The notes below the pieces were generated by a model that was given only the letters and a program-made list of their open reading frames with translations, had not been told where the DNA came from and did no database searches. Made by a program: the position numbers and the translations under genes. Source: a virus. Taken from it: 23,096 nucleotides of DNA. The stretch is from positions 1 through 23,096 of IMG/VR virus record IMGVR_UViG_3300046751_000027; one strand, written 5' to 3'. This document shows positions 15,126 to 22,387 of this stretch, one piece after another; positions within the stretch are counted from its first letter, which is position 1; the number at the start of each line of letters is the position of its first letter.

Positions 15126-15875
15126 TTATGCAGATTTAGATAGATCGAATGTAGGAGCAGCACTAGGTCTGAACGCTATTTCTACAACCTGTCCGTCATC
15201 TGGGTTTACGTTGAAACTTGCAGAAGTAAGAATAATGTCTGCCAGAATTGATCTACTTGCGTTTTGATCTACGTTAGCACCACTCATCTGACGATCAATG
15301 TACAATCTTACCTTTGCACCAGCTTGCTGACGTTGGATAACATCTTCAACCATTCTACTGGATAGAAGTGTATCATCATCCGTTGAATAAACACTAGCAG
15401 AGCCACTACCATCAGCAAAACCTGAGATGAAGGTTCTAAACGGTGCAGTCTGAGTAACAGTTTGACCGATACTTGTTACGTCAATTTCTGCTCTGGTTAT
15501 TTCAAAACTCCATTCTCTTACAGATCCAACAACTAATGGTGTAGTAAATGTAATGCTTGCAAAAGTTCCTGCTGTAAAAGTAGGTGCTGCTGAAGCTGTT
15601 AATGCTGCTCCTCCTGCTGTTGCAGAAAGTGTCATAACACCAGTTGAAGCATCGTAAGTTTTTACAAAATGATCTCCTGCTGCAATACAGTTAGTTAATG
15701 TTGCTCCTGATGGATATGCAAGTGTTACTGTATCGTTAACTTTGTAACCCAACTGAGATCCTACAGTAATGTTTCCTCCTGATGAAGGAAAAGCTGTAGC
15801 TGCAAGAGTTGTTACGCTTGTACCAGCAGGAGAATAGTATAACGCTCCCGAAGTACCCGATAGAACTGTAGCCAT
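15126..15875 (-). CDS. major tail tube protein
   Basis: A 249-residue protein. The core (VREWSFEITRAEIDVTSIGQ, TVTQTAPFRTFISGFADGSG, and a C-terminal half with DILLTSASFN-like strands) is the standard tail tube fold of siphoviruses, which polymerises as stacked rings around the tape measure. Residues about 30-105 form an additional beta module (ITVGSQLGYKVNDTVTLAYP, HFVKTYDASTGVMTLSATAG, GAALT), which probably decorates the outside of the tube and is an insertion relative to the minimal family. The start lacks a Shine-Dalgarno sequence. The gene is set off by a 76-base upstream gap and a strong terminator downstream, as expected for a highly expressed structural gene. Confidence 0.88.
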   Translation of the reverse strand: MATVLSGTSGALYYSPAGTSVTTLAATAFPSSGGNITVGSQLGYKVNDTVTLAYPSGATLTNCIAAGDHFVKTYDASTGVMTLSATAGGAALTASAAPTFTAGTFASITFTTPLVVGSVREWSFEITRAEIDVTSIGQTVTQTAPFRTFISGFADGSGSASVYSTDDDTLLSSRMVEDVIQRQQAGAKVRLYIDRQMSGANVDQNASRSILADIILTSASFNVNPDDGQVVEIAFRPSAAPTFDLSKSA

Positions 15876-15951
15876 GATAAATGATTCTAAGGTTTGAACA
15901 TACGGGTACTACCCGATATGTCTATAGGATAGCGTAAATTGATGAAAAGAT

Positions 15952-16407
15952 TCAAGGAGTTAACTGAGCTTGAAAATTTGTTTCTATTCTTGACACAAAG
16001 AAAGGGTATAGTCCTTTCCTGGATTCCTGTCCACCTTCTACTGATGTGAAACTCGGTCCATCAATTTGACCTGTGCGTACATAGACTCCACTTGTTGCTT
16101 TGGCTGTGTTGTCTAGAGTAGATAATGTTGTAAACGCTGTTCCCGCAAGGGTTTGGTTTCTAGCTGGTCCTTTATTCTTTTCAGTGCATACTCTTACAAT
16201 TATTATTCCCCTTATATTATTATGAGATGAAGTAAGAGCAGTTTCAGTTGTTAGTCCAAACTTTATATTTATATGAATAAATTCATCTACGCTGTCTGAT
16301 AAAACATTATAAAAATTATCAAAAAATACTGGAATTGCAGGACTTAACGCTCCATAATCAGTCTGAAAAGGTGTTTCAATGGCGGTTCGTACAGTTTGAT
16401 AATTCAT
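15952..16407 (-). CDS. tail terminator protein (gpU/DUF4128-like)
   Basis: A 151-residue protein. The pattern (AIETPFQTDYGALSPAIPVF at the start, then HINIKFGLTTETALTSSHNN, RGIIIVRVCTEKNKGPAR and VRTGQIDGPSFT) resembles tail terminator proteins that cap the tube and join it to the head. The place after the HK97 gp10-like gene and before the tube gene is the normal position of a terminator. Its ATG overlaps the preceding stop (ATGA). The family assignment is by pattern and position; residue identity within this family is low. Confidence 0.72.
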   Translation of the reverse strand: MNYQTVRTAIETPFQTDYGALSPAIPVFFDNFYNVLSDSVDEFIHINIKFGLTTETALTSSHNNIRGIIIVRVCTEKNKGPARNQTLAGTAFTTLSTLDNTAKATSGVYVRTGQIDGPSFTSVEGGQESRKGLYPFFVSRIETNFQAQLTP

Positions 16408-16955
16408 TTTAGTCCTTCAAATACTCCTCTAAACGTAGTTTCTACTTCTTTTTGCATCCTACCGCCTTTTTGAGCATAGTCTGAAAACCAATCTAAAGGA
16501 GCAGTTGCTCTGTCTGGACCGTCACTACTTACTGCTGATTCAGGTATTCCTCTTTTGGTTTCTCTAGTACCTCTTATTACATTATCGGGTTCAAAACCTG
16601 TAGGTGCAGGAATAAAATCTGCTAAATCTGCTGCTTGACTCGCATAATCAACCATATTTGTTATAGAAAAAACAGATTTACCTGAAACTAAAGCTCTTTT
16701 GACTGCACTTCTATTGGGCTTTATCTTAAACTTTATTGGAGAAGGTAATCCAGCTTGTTGTGTTCCATCGGCTAAAACACCAAGTTGTTGGTTCTGTATA
16801 ATCCAAGAATTAGCAAATCGACCTGTCCATACTGGTCCAGCTTCCTGCATGGAGCTTATTACTTTTTCGGATGAACGAGCAGGAGCAGTAAAAGCAACTG
16901 CATAAGATACAGCTTTTATTTTTTCAATTAGTTTTGGGATTTCGTTTATAGGCAT
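16404..16955 (-). CDS. neck / tail completion protein (HK97 gp10-like)
   Basis: A 183-residue protein. The segment EAGPVWTGRFANSWIIQNQQ near residues 37-56 is the 'pvwTGrfanSW' signature of HK97 gp10-type proteins, which form the neck between head and tail. The C-terminal helix (GGRMQKEVETTFRGVFEGLK) is also typical. It overlaps the preceding gene by one base (TAATG) and the terminator gene by 4 bases, so it belongs to a tightly packed connector operon. A minor capsid role is an alternative annotation used for the same family. Confidence 0.72.
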   Translation of the reverse strand: MPINEIPKLIEKIKAVSYAVAFTAPARSSEKVISSMQEAGPVWTGRFANSWIIQNQQLGVLADGTQQAGLPSPIKFKIKPNRSAVKRALVSGKSVFSITNMVDYASQAADLADFIPAPTGFEPDNVIRGTRETKRGIPESAVSSDGPDRATAPLDWFSDYAQKGGRMQKEVETTFRGVFEGLK

Positions 16956-17332
16956 TATTGTGGTCGCCCCAATACTGTGTGGAGGATTGGTTGGTCGCCT
17001 CTGGATGTTTTTACGTCTACTATTCTTGCCACTTTAGTTGCTCCTGCCTCTGTATATTGTATGCGATCTCTACTGTTTGGGAAGTAGTCTCCTAGCTCTG
17101 CGTTACCAAATATTATTTGTACGTCTGTTGTCTGGGATGTTGATTGAAATTCTGTGGCTGTGACGCTGGTTATCAATGCTTTCATAGATACGTTTGTGTC
17201 CGATCCACCTACTACACCTGTTGTTGCGTTGTAGGTTTGGGTTGTTGCAGCTTTTATGTAAGTTACGTCTATGCCGAACTGGTTTAGTAACTGTGCTGGT
17301 AAAGTTTTAAAGGTATCGTCTACAAATGACAT
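16955..17332 (-). CDS. head-tail joining protein (stopper-like)
   Basis: A 125-residue beta-rich protein. The N-terminal helix (FVDDTFKTLPAQLLNQFGID) leads into strands (VTYIKAATTQTYNATTGVVG, then VSMKALITSVTATEFQST) and an end pattern RIVDVKTSRGDQPILHTVLG. Size, fold pattern and place, second after the capsid and between an adaptor and gp10-like proteins, fit a stopper or head-tail joining protein (SPP1 gp16/HK97 gp7/lambda FII role). It follows the adaptor gene after one base and overlaps the next by one. I call the role with moderate confidence because sequence conservation in this class is weak. Confidence 0.65.
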   Translation of the reverse strand: MSFVDDTFKTLPAQLLNQFGIDVTYIKAATTQTYNATTGVVGGSDTNVSMKALITSVTATEFQSTSQTTDVQIIFGNAELGDYFPNSRDRIQYTEAGATKVARIVDVKTSRGDQPILHTVLGRPQ

Positions 17333-17333
17333 A

Positions 17334-17864
17334 TTATCCTCGGACTGCTCTCATTTGGAAAGTTCCTGCTCCACCAATCATATAAGCTCCAAGATAACTT
17401 TGTAACCAAGGGTAAACATCCATAATATTATTAACAGAACCAGTTCCCTGACTTGCAACATTATATTTAACAGCTAAATCTCCTAACTTTGCTTCTGCAA
17501 TATTTCCATTTGTTCCTACATTTCCTGTCATTGCATCGGTATCATTTGCTAATGCTCTCGCTAATTCATATTGTGCGTATTTAATATTATTTGGAATTGC
17601 AGAACAAGCTAGTTCTACATCATCTACCTGATAATTATTTCTAGGAAACTTTAATGCCTGTCCATGATCACATCTATCTCCATAAAATACAAAGCTATCA
17701 ATCCATCTGGTTGCTGCTATTAATGCTCGATTCTTTTTGTCATCTTGCTTATTATCCCATTGCGTAGAACTTGGGACAGTTTCAAAGTATGCGTCTGCTT
17801 CAGCTAATGTAACATAGCTATTTGCACTCGCACTTGATAGTGTTGCGTTTATAGTAGCTGCCAC
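17334..17864 (-). CDS. head-tail adaptor, DnaT-like/gp6-type connector
   Basis: A 176-residue protein starting at GTG. SYVTLAEADAYFETVPSSTQ, then WDNKQDDKKNRALIAATRWI, DSFVFYGDRCDHGQALKFPR, and IKYAQYELARALA give the typical 'SYvTlaeAdaYf...W...aaLi.AtrwiD...f.G....QaL.fPR' pattern of the phage head-tail connector family that databases call putative DnaT-like (PF20557). The helical fold resembles HK97 gp6 and forms the ring under the portal. It is the first gene after the capsid terminator, which implies that it needs read-through or its own promoter. A DNA-replication role from the family name is unlikely in this context. Confidence 0.78.
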   Translation of the reverse strand: MAATINATLSSASANSYVTLAEADAYFETVPSSTQWDNKQDDKKNRALIAATRWIDSFVFYGDRCDHGQALKFPRNNYQVDDVELACSAIPNNIKYAQYELARALANDTDAMTGNVGTNGNIAEAKLGDLAVKYNVASQGTGSVNNIMDVYPWLQSYLGAYMIGGAGTFQMRAVRG

Positions 17865-17901
17865 GATCTATAAAGTAATTTAGTTTTATTGTAGCGTAAA
17901 G

Positions 17902-17930
17902 AAAAAACCCCACCAATAATTGATGAGGTT
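17902..17930 (-). terminator. rho-independent terminator after major capsid gene
   Basis: On the minus strand an 11-base stem, AACCTCATCAA with TTGGTGGGGTT (two G-T pairs), closes a 3-base loop and is followed by a T run ending in TTTTTTC. It is 34 bases past the capsid stop codon and 37 bases before the next gene. It should reduce transcription of the connector genes relative to the capsid. Confidence 0.85.
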
Positions 17931-17964
17931 CTTTACTGCTTTGCTTTGCAACTTAATAATACGA

Positions 17965-19044
17965 TTAATAAGTTGAAGTATCAAGAGGTGAGTTAACTGT
18001 TAACTGAACTAATGGAATTAAGTCAGCATCATATGTTAATGCCCACTTGTTAGCTGTTGCTAAGTTCGCATTAGTTGGGTTGTCATCAGCAACATTCCAC
18101 TTAGTACCCATAACGTGATAAGCACTATGGTAGTCAACTGACATAACATCCTGCTTAGAAAGAATGTTTCTTTCAGCTTCAATTCTTAGTGCTTGCTGAT
18201 TACCTTCGAGGATTGTTCCTGAAGATGTTAGGTAGCAGAAGAACTCAGTTTGATGACCACTTGAACTAGATGGTGCAACTGTGTTAACAGCAGAGTCAAC
18301 AACAACTGTACATCCAGCAAATTCACCAACGGCTCTATCGCTGATACCAACACCACCGCCACCCCAAGTGAGGTTTGTGCCTGTTGATAATGCAGAAGTA
18401 GAGAATGTTAACATACCAACCTGATAGAGGTAGTAAGCAACAGATGGATGAACGATTAGAAGATCAAGATCCTCTCCTCTTTCTCCAAGCAAGTTTCTTG
18501 CTCTTGCAATAGTTGAAGCTGTTAAAAAGTTAACTTCAGTAGCACTAGCACCAGCTTTTGCTACGTCCAACTTGTTAGCTGCTAATGCAGTTCCAAATAA
18601 ACCAGCTAAATGTGAGAACAATCTAGCGTTGTTTAATTTGTTGATTGCATCTGCAAGTTGGTTTCTGATGTGACCCATTGGATCTTCACCAGCAGCCAAG
18701 ATAGCAACATCATCTACAGCATAAGCAAATGCTCTATGACAGATAGTTGCAACCTGTGTACCTGTACCAATCTTCTGTGGTGTTAAGTAACCAGCAGTAG
18801 ATGTTCCCCAGTTTGCAGCACCAGTAAGAATTTCTTCTGTTGGAGCGATTGGGTTGAATTCTGGAACTTGGATTCTTGTTCCACCTTCTGTTGCATCAAG
18901 TAGTCCATTACGAGTAACAGCACCAGACTTGATAAAAGCACTACGTTCTTTTATAGCTTCAGAAACGTAAGTACTAAAATTATTTCTCTTAACGACATCC
19001 GCTAATAGGACACCGCCAGAGTAATTCTGAAACGGAGCAGCCAT
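17965..19044 (-). CDS. major capsid protein
   Basis: A 359-residue protein between the scaffold and the head-tail adaptor, the fixed position of the major capsid. It begins MAAPFQNYSGGVLLADVVKR with helix-rich N-terminal sequence, and contains RNQLADAINKLNNARLFSHL, then LDLLIVHPSVAYYLYQVGML and QQALRIEAERNILSKQDVMS, consistent with an HK97-fold capsid of the phage P22/lambda E-like size class; the fold is inferred. The start has a weak AAGG 9 bases upstream. The gene has a hairpin upstream and a terminator downstream, which separate its expression from the neighbours. Confidence 0.85.
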   Translation of the reverse strand: MAAPFQNYSGGVLLADVVKRNNFSTYVSEAIKERSAFIKSGAVTRNGLLDATEGGTRIQVPEFNPIAPTEEILTGAANWGTSTAGYLTPQKIGTGTQVATICHRAFAYAVDDVAILAAGEDPMGHIRNQLADAINKLNNARLFSHLAGLFGTALAANKLDVAKAGASATEVNFLTASTIARARNLLGERGEDLDLLIVHPSVAYYLYQVGMLTFSTSALSTGTNLTWGGGGVGISDRAVGEFAGCTVVVDSAVNTVAPSSSSGHQTEFFCYLTSSGTILEGNQQALRIEAERNILSKQDVMSVDYHSAYHVMGTKWNVADDNPTNANLATANKWALTYDADLIPLVQLTVNSPLDTSTY

Positions 19045-19094
19045 TCAGATTTACCTTTTTTATGTTTGCGATACCCTAATCACAGATAAGGGCA

Positions 19095-19113
19095 TTAGTT
19101 TCACAGAAACTAA
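19095..19113 (-). promoter_or_regulatory. stem-loop between scaffold and capsid genes
   Basis: Immediately after the scaffold stop codon the minus strand reads TTAGTTTC TGT GAAACTAA, a perfect 8-base stem with a 3-base loop. It has no T run, so it is not a typical terminator. It may be an RNA-stability or processing element that raises capsid expression over scaffold, which is an inference from its place only. Confidence 0.5.
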
Positions 19114-19839
19114 CTATTTTGTTTGAGCCTCCCTCTTCAGCACGGCTGAGAGTTCGGGGTTCTCATTCTCCATTATAAGCTGTTGAGTCAAATTGCCAGT
19201 CTTCCAAGGATTATCTGTTCCACCTGATACATTTGAGATAGGACTAGGCTTTGCACCCATACCAGCAGCACTACTTGGTTTGAAATGATGTTCCCATCCA
19301 CTACCAGGATTCTTGAGACTCGTGAGATAAGTACCTAAATCTTGTTCTACACCACCATTTAGTACCACAACCTTTCCTTCAGCGTTCTTTTGTAGTTTTC
19401 CCTGCAATAAAGATAGAGTTTGTTCTGCGTTTATCGCTCCAAGGTTACTAATAGCAGCAAGGGCTGTTGTTTTAGTAGAAGCTACTTCATTAGAAGTCTT
19501 CATTTCTTGTAGCTGTTGAGATAAGGTATTGATCTGTTGATCTTTATCCTGTGCGGTTTTATTGGCTTCTTCCCAAAGAGTTTTCCATTGCCCTTGTTCT
19601 TCTAATTCTTTGGTACGTTTTTCTTCTTTTTGTTTATAAACATCGTCAAGTTTAGTTTTGATGCCTTGAAACTTTTCTTGTGCTTCAGCAGCTTCTTTTT
19701 GTGCAGCAGCTACTTTTGCTTCATATTCTGCTTTTACAGAATCTAAGTTTGGGGCTGTTGGTTGTGAAGGAGTTTCAGTCACGGACTGATCAGTAGGAGT
19801 CACAGACTCAGACTGAACTACTTTTTCTTCTATTGCCAT
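19114..19839 (-). CDS. capsid scaffolding protein
   Basis: A 241-residue protein immediately upstream of the major capsid gene. The N-terminal 30 residues are Ser/Thr/Pro-rich and disordered. Residues about 33-118 form a long charged coiled coil (VKAEYEAKVAAAQKEAAEAQ, KFQGIKTKLDDVYKQKEEKR, then DQQINTLSQQLQEMKTSN). The C-terminal part (GSGWEHHFKPSSAAGMGAKP, then QQLIMENENPELSAVLKRE) has a short basic helix that probably binds the capsid. No Ser-His-Asp protease triad is apparent, so this is a scaffold without an obvious fused protease. The gene starts three bases after the small Lys-rich gene. Confidence 0.82.
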   Translation of the reverse strand: MAIEEKVVQSESVTPTDQSVTETPSQPTAPNLDSVKAEYEAKVAAAQKEAAEAQEKFQGIKTKLDDVYKQKEEKRTKELEEQGQWKTLWEEANKTAQDKDQQINTLSQQLQEMKTSNEVASTKTTALAAISNLGAINAEQTLSLLQGKLQKNAEGKVVVLNGGVEQDLGTYLTSLKNPGSGWEHHFKPSSAAGMGAKPSPISNVSGGTDNPWKTGNLTQQLIMENENPELSAVLKREAQTK

Positions 19840-19842
19840 GAA

Positions 19843-20004
19843 TTATTCAGATAAGATGTTTGAGGACTTTTTTTTAGAAACTTTTTTAGTTTCTGTTTTT
19901 GGTTTAGCTGTTTCTACTAGAGTGGACTTAACAGCAGGGATCTCTGCCAGTTCCCATTTGTATGTTCCATCTTCTTGAAGAACATGGTCTAAATGTTTGC
20001 CCAT
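19843..20004 (-). CDS. small Lys-rich protein between portal and scaffold
   Basis: A 53-residue ORF. The N-terminal half, MGKHLDHVLQEDGTYKWELA, is ordered-looking. The C-terminal half is Lys/Thr/Ser-rich (KPKTETKKVSKKKSSN) and probably disordered. It lies 33 bases after the portal stop and 3 bases before the scaffold start. A TATAAATT sequence abuts its ATG. I recall similar short 'DHVLQEDGTYKWEL' proteins at this position in marine phages. The role is unknown; a head-assembly accessory is only a guess from location. Confidence 0.72.
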   Translation of the reverse strand: MGKHLDHVLQEDGTYKWELAEIPAVKSTLVETAKPKTETKKVSKKKSSNILSE

Positions 20005-20037
20005 AATTTATATGTACTTAACTATCATTGTAACAAA

Positions 20038-21480
20038 TTATTCTGGTTTGACCTCATTTGCTGTTGGTAAAACTTCACCTTGTACCAAAATGTCTCTAAA
20101 TTCTTCTCTATCTATGACTTGTTGATCAAATAATGCTGTTAAAGCGGTAATATCCTGTCCAATTAGTCTTTCGATGTCAAAGTCTCTGCTGATTTTTACT
20201 TCTGGTGGCTCGATTCCAACATATTGGGCAGAGAGATTGAAAGCTTTTTGCAGTTTTTGCTCTAATTCCATGGATACCATTGCGAGCATGGAGTTTGTGT
20301 CTACTCGATCCAAGCGTCTAGCATCTGCTGACTCTGCTACAAACTTCTGTTGTGATAATGTACTGATGCCTAATGTTGCCATTTGCATCTGTAATTCTTT
20401 TATTTCAGCAGATTGTGCTTCAAATGCACTAGAAGCTGGTTCGACATAGTAAACTTTGTTGCCAGGTTGGGTAGCCATTGCGTAGTTTACAGATATAGCA
20501 AGATCTTTTGTCTGATCATCATATCCTTCCATTACCAGCATTGGTTGAGATGCAACGTGCAAACTATGTATTAAATCAGCTTGTCTTTGAAAATGTGCAA
20601 GATTTAAGTATGCAATGTCTAATAAAGGTGGTTTACTTACTAAATTTTCAACTTTTCCAGAATAAATCGTAACTAATGGTATTTCACCTAATGAAAAACT
20701 ACCTGATTCTGCTAATTTAAAGTCTTTTTCTCCAGCAGGACTAGCCATATTACCAGCATAAGCACCGCTATCTTCTTCATACATATCTTCTATTGTCTCT
20801 TTCTTTCTAAAAACACGATAACGACCAGGTTCTATAACTCTCATCTGCTCATAAATTTTTTCACCAAAAGCACCATCGGGTAATACTGCCCTTTCAGCTA
20901 TTCTTACTTGAGTTAAATTTCCATAATTAGATTCTCTATCTAATCTCCAACCATAAATATTTGTAGGATCTATTTCGATCCAATATGGTCTACGATTCTG
21001 TTGACGCTCTTCAGCTAAACTCATTGCACCAGAAGGTGCAGGATAATCTACAAGTATATGACTTTGACCATAAGTTAATGAACACATCAATAATCTTCTT
21101 GCGTATTCATCTAAATCAGATTTGCAACCATCGACATCCATCTTGAACATTTCTGTCCAGTATGGATCGCCTGTTAAAGTTATTGGTTTTCTTAATACAA
21201 GACCTGTGGCTGCTCTTATCAATCTTTGTGTAAAAGGACTAAATACTGATCTATTTACTCTTGCAAGATAAGCATCGTAATCTTCTCTAGGTTCTAGAGG
21301 TAGAAAGGCTTCGCTATTTTCTCTAAGATATTCTGTTCCTTCACTTACAGCTTTCATTATTTCCCAACCCTTCACCATGTCCAATACTGCTCTGGTACGA
21401 ACGAATGGACTATCGACACCCCCTACAGAAGATGATGCAGTAATACTTGTTTTTAATAATCCTGGGAGTGCGTAGGTCAT
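20038..21480 (-). CDS. portal protein (DUF4055-like)
   Basis: A 480-residue protein at the usual size for a siphovirus portal. The N-terminal clip and stem region includes YLRENSEAFLPLEPREDYDA, then YLARVNRSVFSPFTQRLIRA, ATGLVLRKPITL and DLDEYARRLLMCSLTYGQSH, ILVDYPAP, a pattern typical of DUF4055 portals. The C-terminal half contains ISTLSQQKFVAESADARRLD and the helical MLAMVSMELEQKLQKAFN. The dodecameric ring occupies the packaging vertex, partners with the terminase encoded upstream and receives the gp6-like adaptor. The start follows the preceding stop by 3 bases with no strong ribosome-binding site. Confidence 0.87.
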   Translation of the reverse strand: MTYALPGLLKTSITASSSVGGVDSPFVRTRAVLDMVKGWEIMKAVSEGTEYLRENSEAFLPLEPREDYDAYLARVNRSVFSPFTQRLIRAATGLVLRKPITLTGDPYWTEMFKMDVDGCKSDLDEYARRLLMCSLTYGQSHILVDYPAPSGAMSLAEERQQNRRPYWIEIDPTNIYGWRLDRESNYGNLTQVRIAERAVLPDGAFGEKIYEQMRVIEPGRYRVFRKKETIEDMYEEDSGAYAGNMASPAGEKDFKLAESGSFSLGEIPLVTIYSGKVENLVSKPPLLDIAYLNLAHFQRQADLIHSLHVASQPMLVMEGYDDQTKDLAISVNYAMATQPGNKVYYVEPASSAFEAQSAEIKELQMQMATLGISTLSQQKFVAESADARRLDRVDTNSMLAMVSMELEQKLQKAFNLSAQYVGIEPPEVKISRDFDIERLIGQDITALTALFDQQVIDREEFRDILVQGEVLPTANEVKPE

Positions 21481-21483
21481 GAG

Positions 21484-21753
21484 TTACCACTTAGTTTTAT
21501 TGGCCCAAAAAGCTGCCGACATTTTGCCTTTTGCTATATTTTTAGCATGACGAGCTTTAAAAGACCTACGCCTTGCTTTTTCTTTTTCGGTTTTGGGGTT
21601 TTTCCCTGCACCAGATACACCTTGTTGACCATAGCGTATTAACTTTATTTTATCGCCTTCTTTCGCTAATACAACATGAGATTTCTTGGGGTGACTAGGA
21701 GTTCTTTTCGGTTTATTGTAGCCAGAAAATTTTACACCTCTATAAGTAATCAT
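21484..21753 (-). CDS. small basic protein, DUF6321-like
   Basis: An 89-residue strongly basic protein. FSGYNKPKRTPSHPKKSHVV, then LAKEGDKIKLIRYGQQGVSG, AGKNPKTEKEKARRRSFKAR and HAKNIAKGKMSAAFWANKTK make up nearly the whole sequence. This matches my recollection of the DUF6321 domain found in marine phages and algal giant viruses. The conserved His/Lys/Arg pattern would suit nucleic acid binding, but function is not established. Its ATG overlaps the stop of the 49-residue gene (ATGA), and it ends 3 bases before the portal start, so it is coupled to both. Confidence 0.82.
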   Translation of the reverse strand: MITYRGVKFSGYNKPKRTPSHPKKSHVVLAKEGDKIKLIRYGQQGVSGAGKNPKTEKEKARRRSFKARHAKNIAKGKMSAAFWANKTKW

Positions 21754-21899
21754 TTGCCCATCCTCTCCATTGCCATTTCGTGAGCTTTTTTGAAGCTAAA
21801 TCCATCACGCATTTTGCGTTTCATGTAATTTATGTGCCTATCGGTGTGATGTACCGAATGTTCTTCTAGTTTTTTGCGTTGTGTTGGTGTCAATCTCAT
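21750..21899 (-). CDS. small helical basic protein, conserved hypothetical
   Basis: A 49-residue ORF. It starts MRLTPTQRKKLEEHSVHHTD, continues RHINYMKRKMRDGFSFKKAH, and ends EMAMERMGK. It is rich in His, Lys and Met and is predicted to be two helices. I recall closely similar short proteins at this locus in marine phages. The start overlaps the preceding stop (ATGA), and its own stop overlaps the following ATG (ATGA). These overlaps on both sides support it as a real gene. The function is unknown. Confidence 0.75.
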   Translation of the reverse strand: MRLTPTQRKKLEEHSVHHTDRHINYMKRKMRDGFSFKKAHEMAMERMGK

Positions 21900-22162
21900 T
21901 TTTTCTTGCTTTTCGTCTTGGTTTTACGCTTATGTTGATATTGTATCTTCTTACTACTTGTTTTTTCACGTTTAAATTTAGTTTTCTCACTTTTTGACAT
22001 CTCCCCTACAGTCTTAGGTGTCTTACTTGAGACACGCTTCTTTGGTCTACACGCTGGATATGCTCTTTTTTCTCCTTTCGTACGGCCACATGGTTTACCT
22101 GTTTTTATATCAACCCAGTTCTCTTTGAACCAACGGGTCAGTCCACCACTACTTTTTGCCAC
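21896..22162 (-). CDS. DUF5872-like protein, C-terminal part of a possibly split gene
   Basis: An 88-residue product starting at GTG with a perfect AGGAG 6 bases upstream. SSGGLTRWFKENWVDIKTGK, then PCGRTKGEKRAYPACRPKKR, VSSKTPKTVGEMS and a Lys-rich tail match the C-terminal portion of DUF5872-type proteins as I remember them. In that memory the family is usually a single polypeptide that also contains the module encoded just upstream. Here the two lie in different frames with a 14-base overlap, so this may be an independent gene or one half of a frameshifted gene. The Cys pair and basic charge suggest binding to nucleic acid or metal, without proof. Confidence 0.72.
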   Translation of the reverse strand: MAKSSGGLTRWFKENWVDIKTGKPCGRTKGEKRAYPACRPKKRVSSKTPKTVGEMSKSEKTKFKREKTSSKKIQYQHKRKTKTKSKKK

Positions 22163-22313
22163 GTTTTGCTCCTGTACGATAAGTACCGCCACGTTTTTTG
22201 TACTCTCGTACAAGCCACGCATTAGCATAAGCACTTGGGTAGACCTTGAACTTACGCTTTGCTTCGGATTTTACTCTTGAATATAATGCTTTATTAACAG
22301 GAATGTTTGCCAC
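22149..22313 (-). CDS. small basic protein, N-terminal DUF5872-like module
   Basis: A 54-residue product starting at GTG with GGGAGG upstream. ANIPVNKALYSRVKSEAKRK, then FKVYPSAYANAWLVREYKKR and GGTYRTGAKRGKK match the N-terminal half of the marine phage and giant virus family that I recall as DUF5872. It stops in a GGCAAAAAGTAG context, inside the start of the next frame. Removing one A from the five-A run would join both frames into a single protein of about 140 residues. It may therefore be a real short gene or the 5' half of a split gene. Confidence 0.7.
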   Translation of the reverse strand: MANIPVNKALYSRVKSEAKRKFKVYPSAYANAWLVREYKKRGGTYRTGAKRGKK

Positions 22314-22368
22314 GCTTCTTACCTCCCTTCTTTTTCTTCTTCTTTTTCTTTGTAGTTGAGTGATACAT
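22294..22368 (-). CDS. candidate Lys-rich 24-residue peptide
   Basis: The 24-codon frame MYHSTTKKKKKKKKGGKKRG, ending KHSC, begins 19 bases after the terminase stop and overlaps the start of the DUF5872-like module by 20 bases. It has no ribosome-binding site. The polylysine character recalls small peptides at this locus in other phages. It could also be a by-product of the A/G-rich leader that provides the ribosome-binding site of the next gene. Confidence 0.3.
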   Translation of the reverse strand: MYHSTTKKKKKKKKGGKKRGKHSC

Positions 22369-22387
22369 AGTAAGAATTAGGTGGTTC

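Noticed and set aside
15903-15915. Short inverted repeat CGGGT-ACT-ACCCG upstream of the tail tube gene
   Set aside because: Only five base pairs with a three-base loop and no T run. It could be an operator but is too short to support as a feature.
20005-20037. TATAAATT next to the ATG of the small gene before the scaffold, resembling a T4-type late promoter
   Set aside because: The initiation point would fall inside the coding region, the same AT-rich octamer type occurs elsewhere by chance (for example around 450), and T4-like late factors are not expected in a siphovirus.
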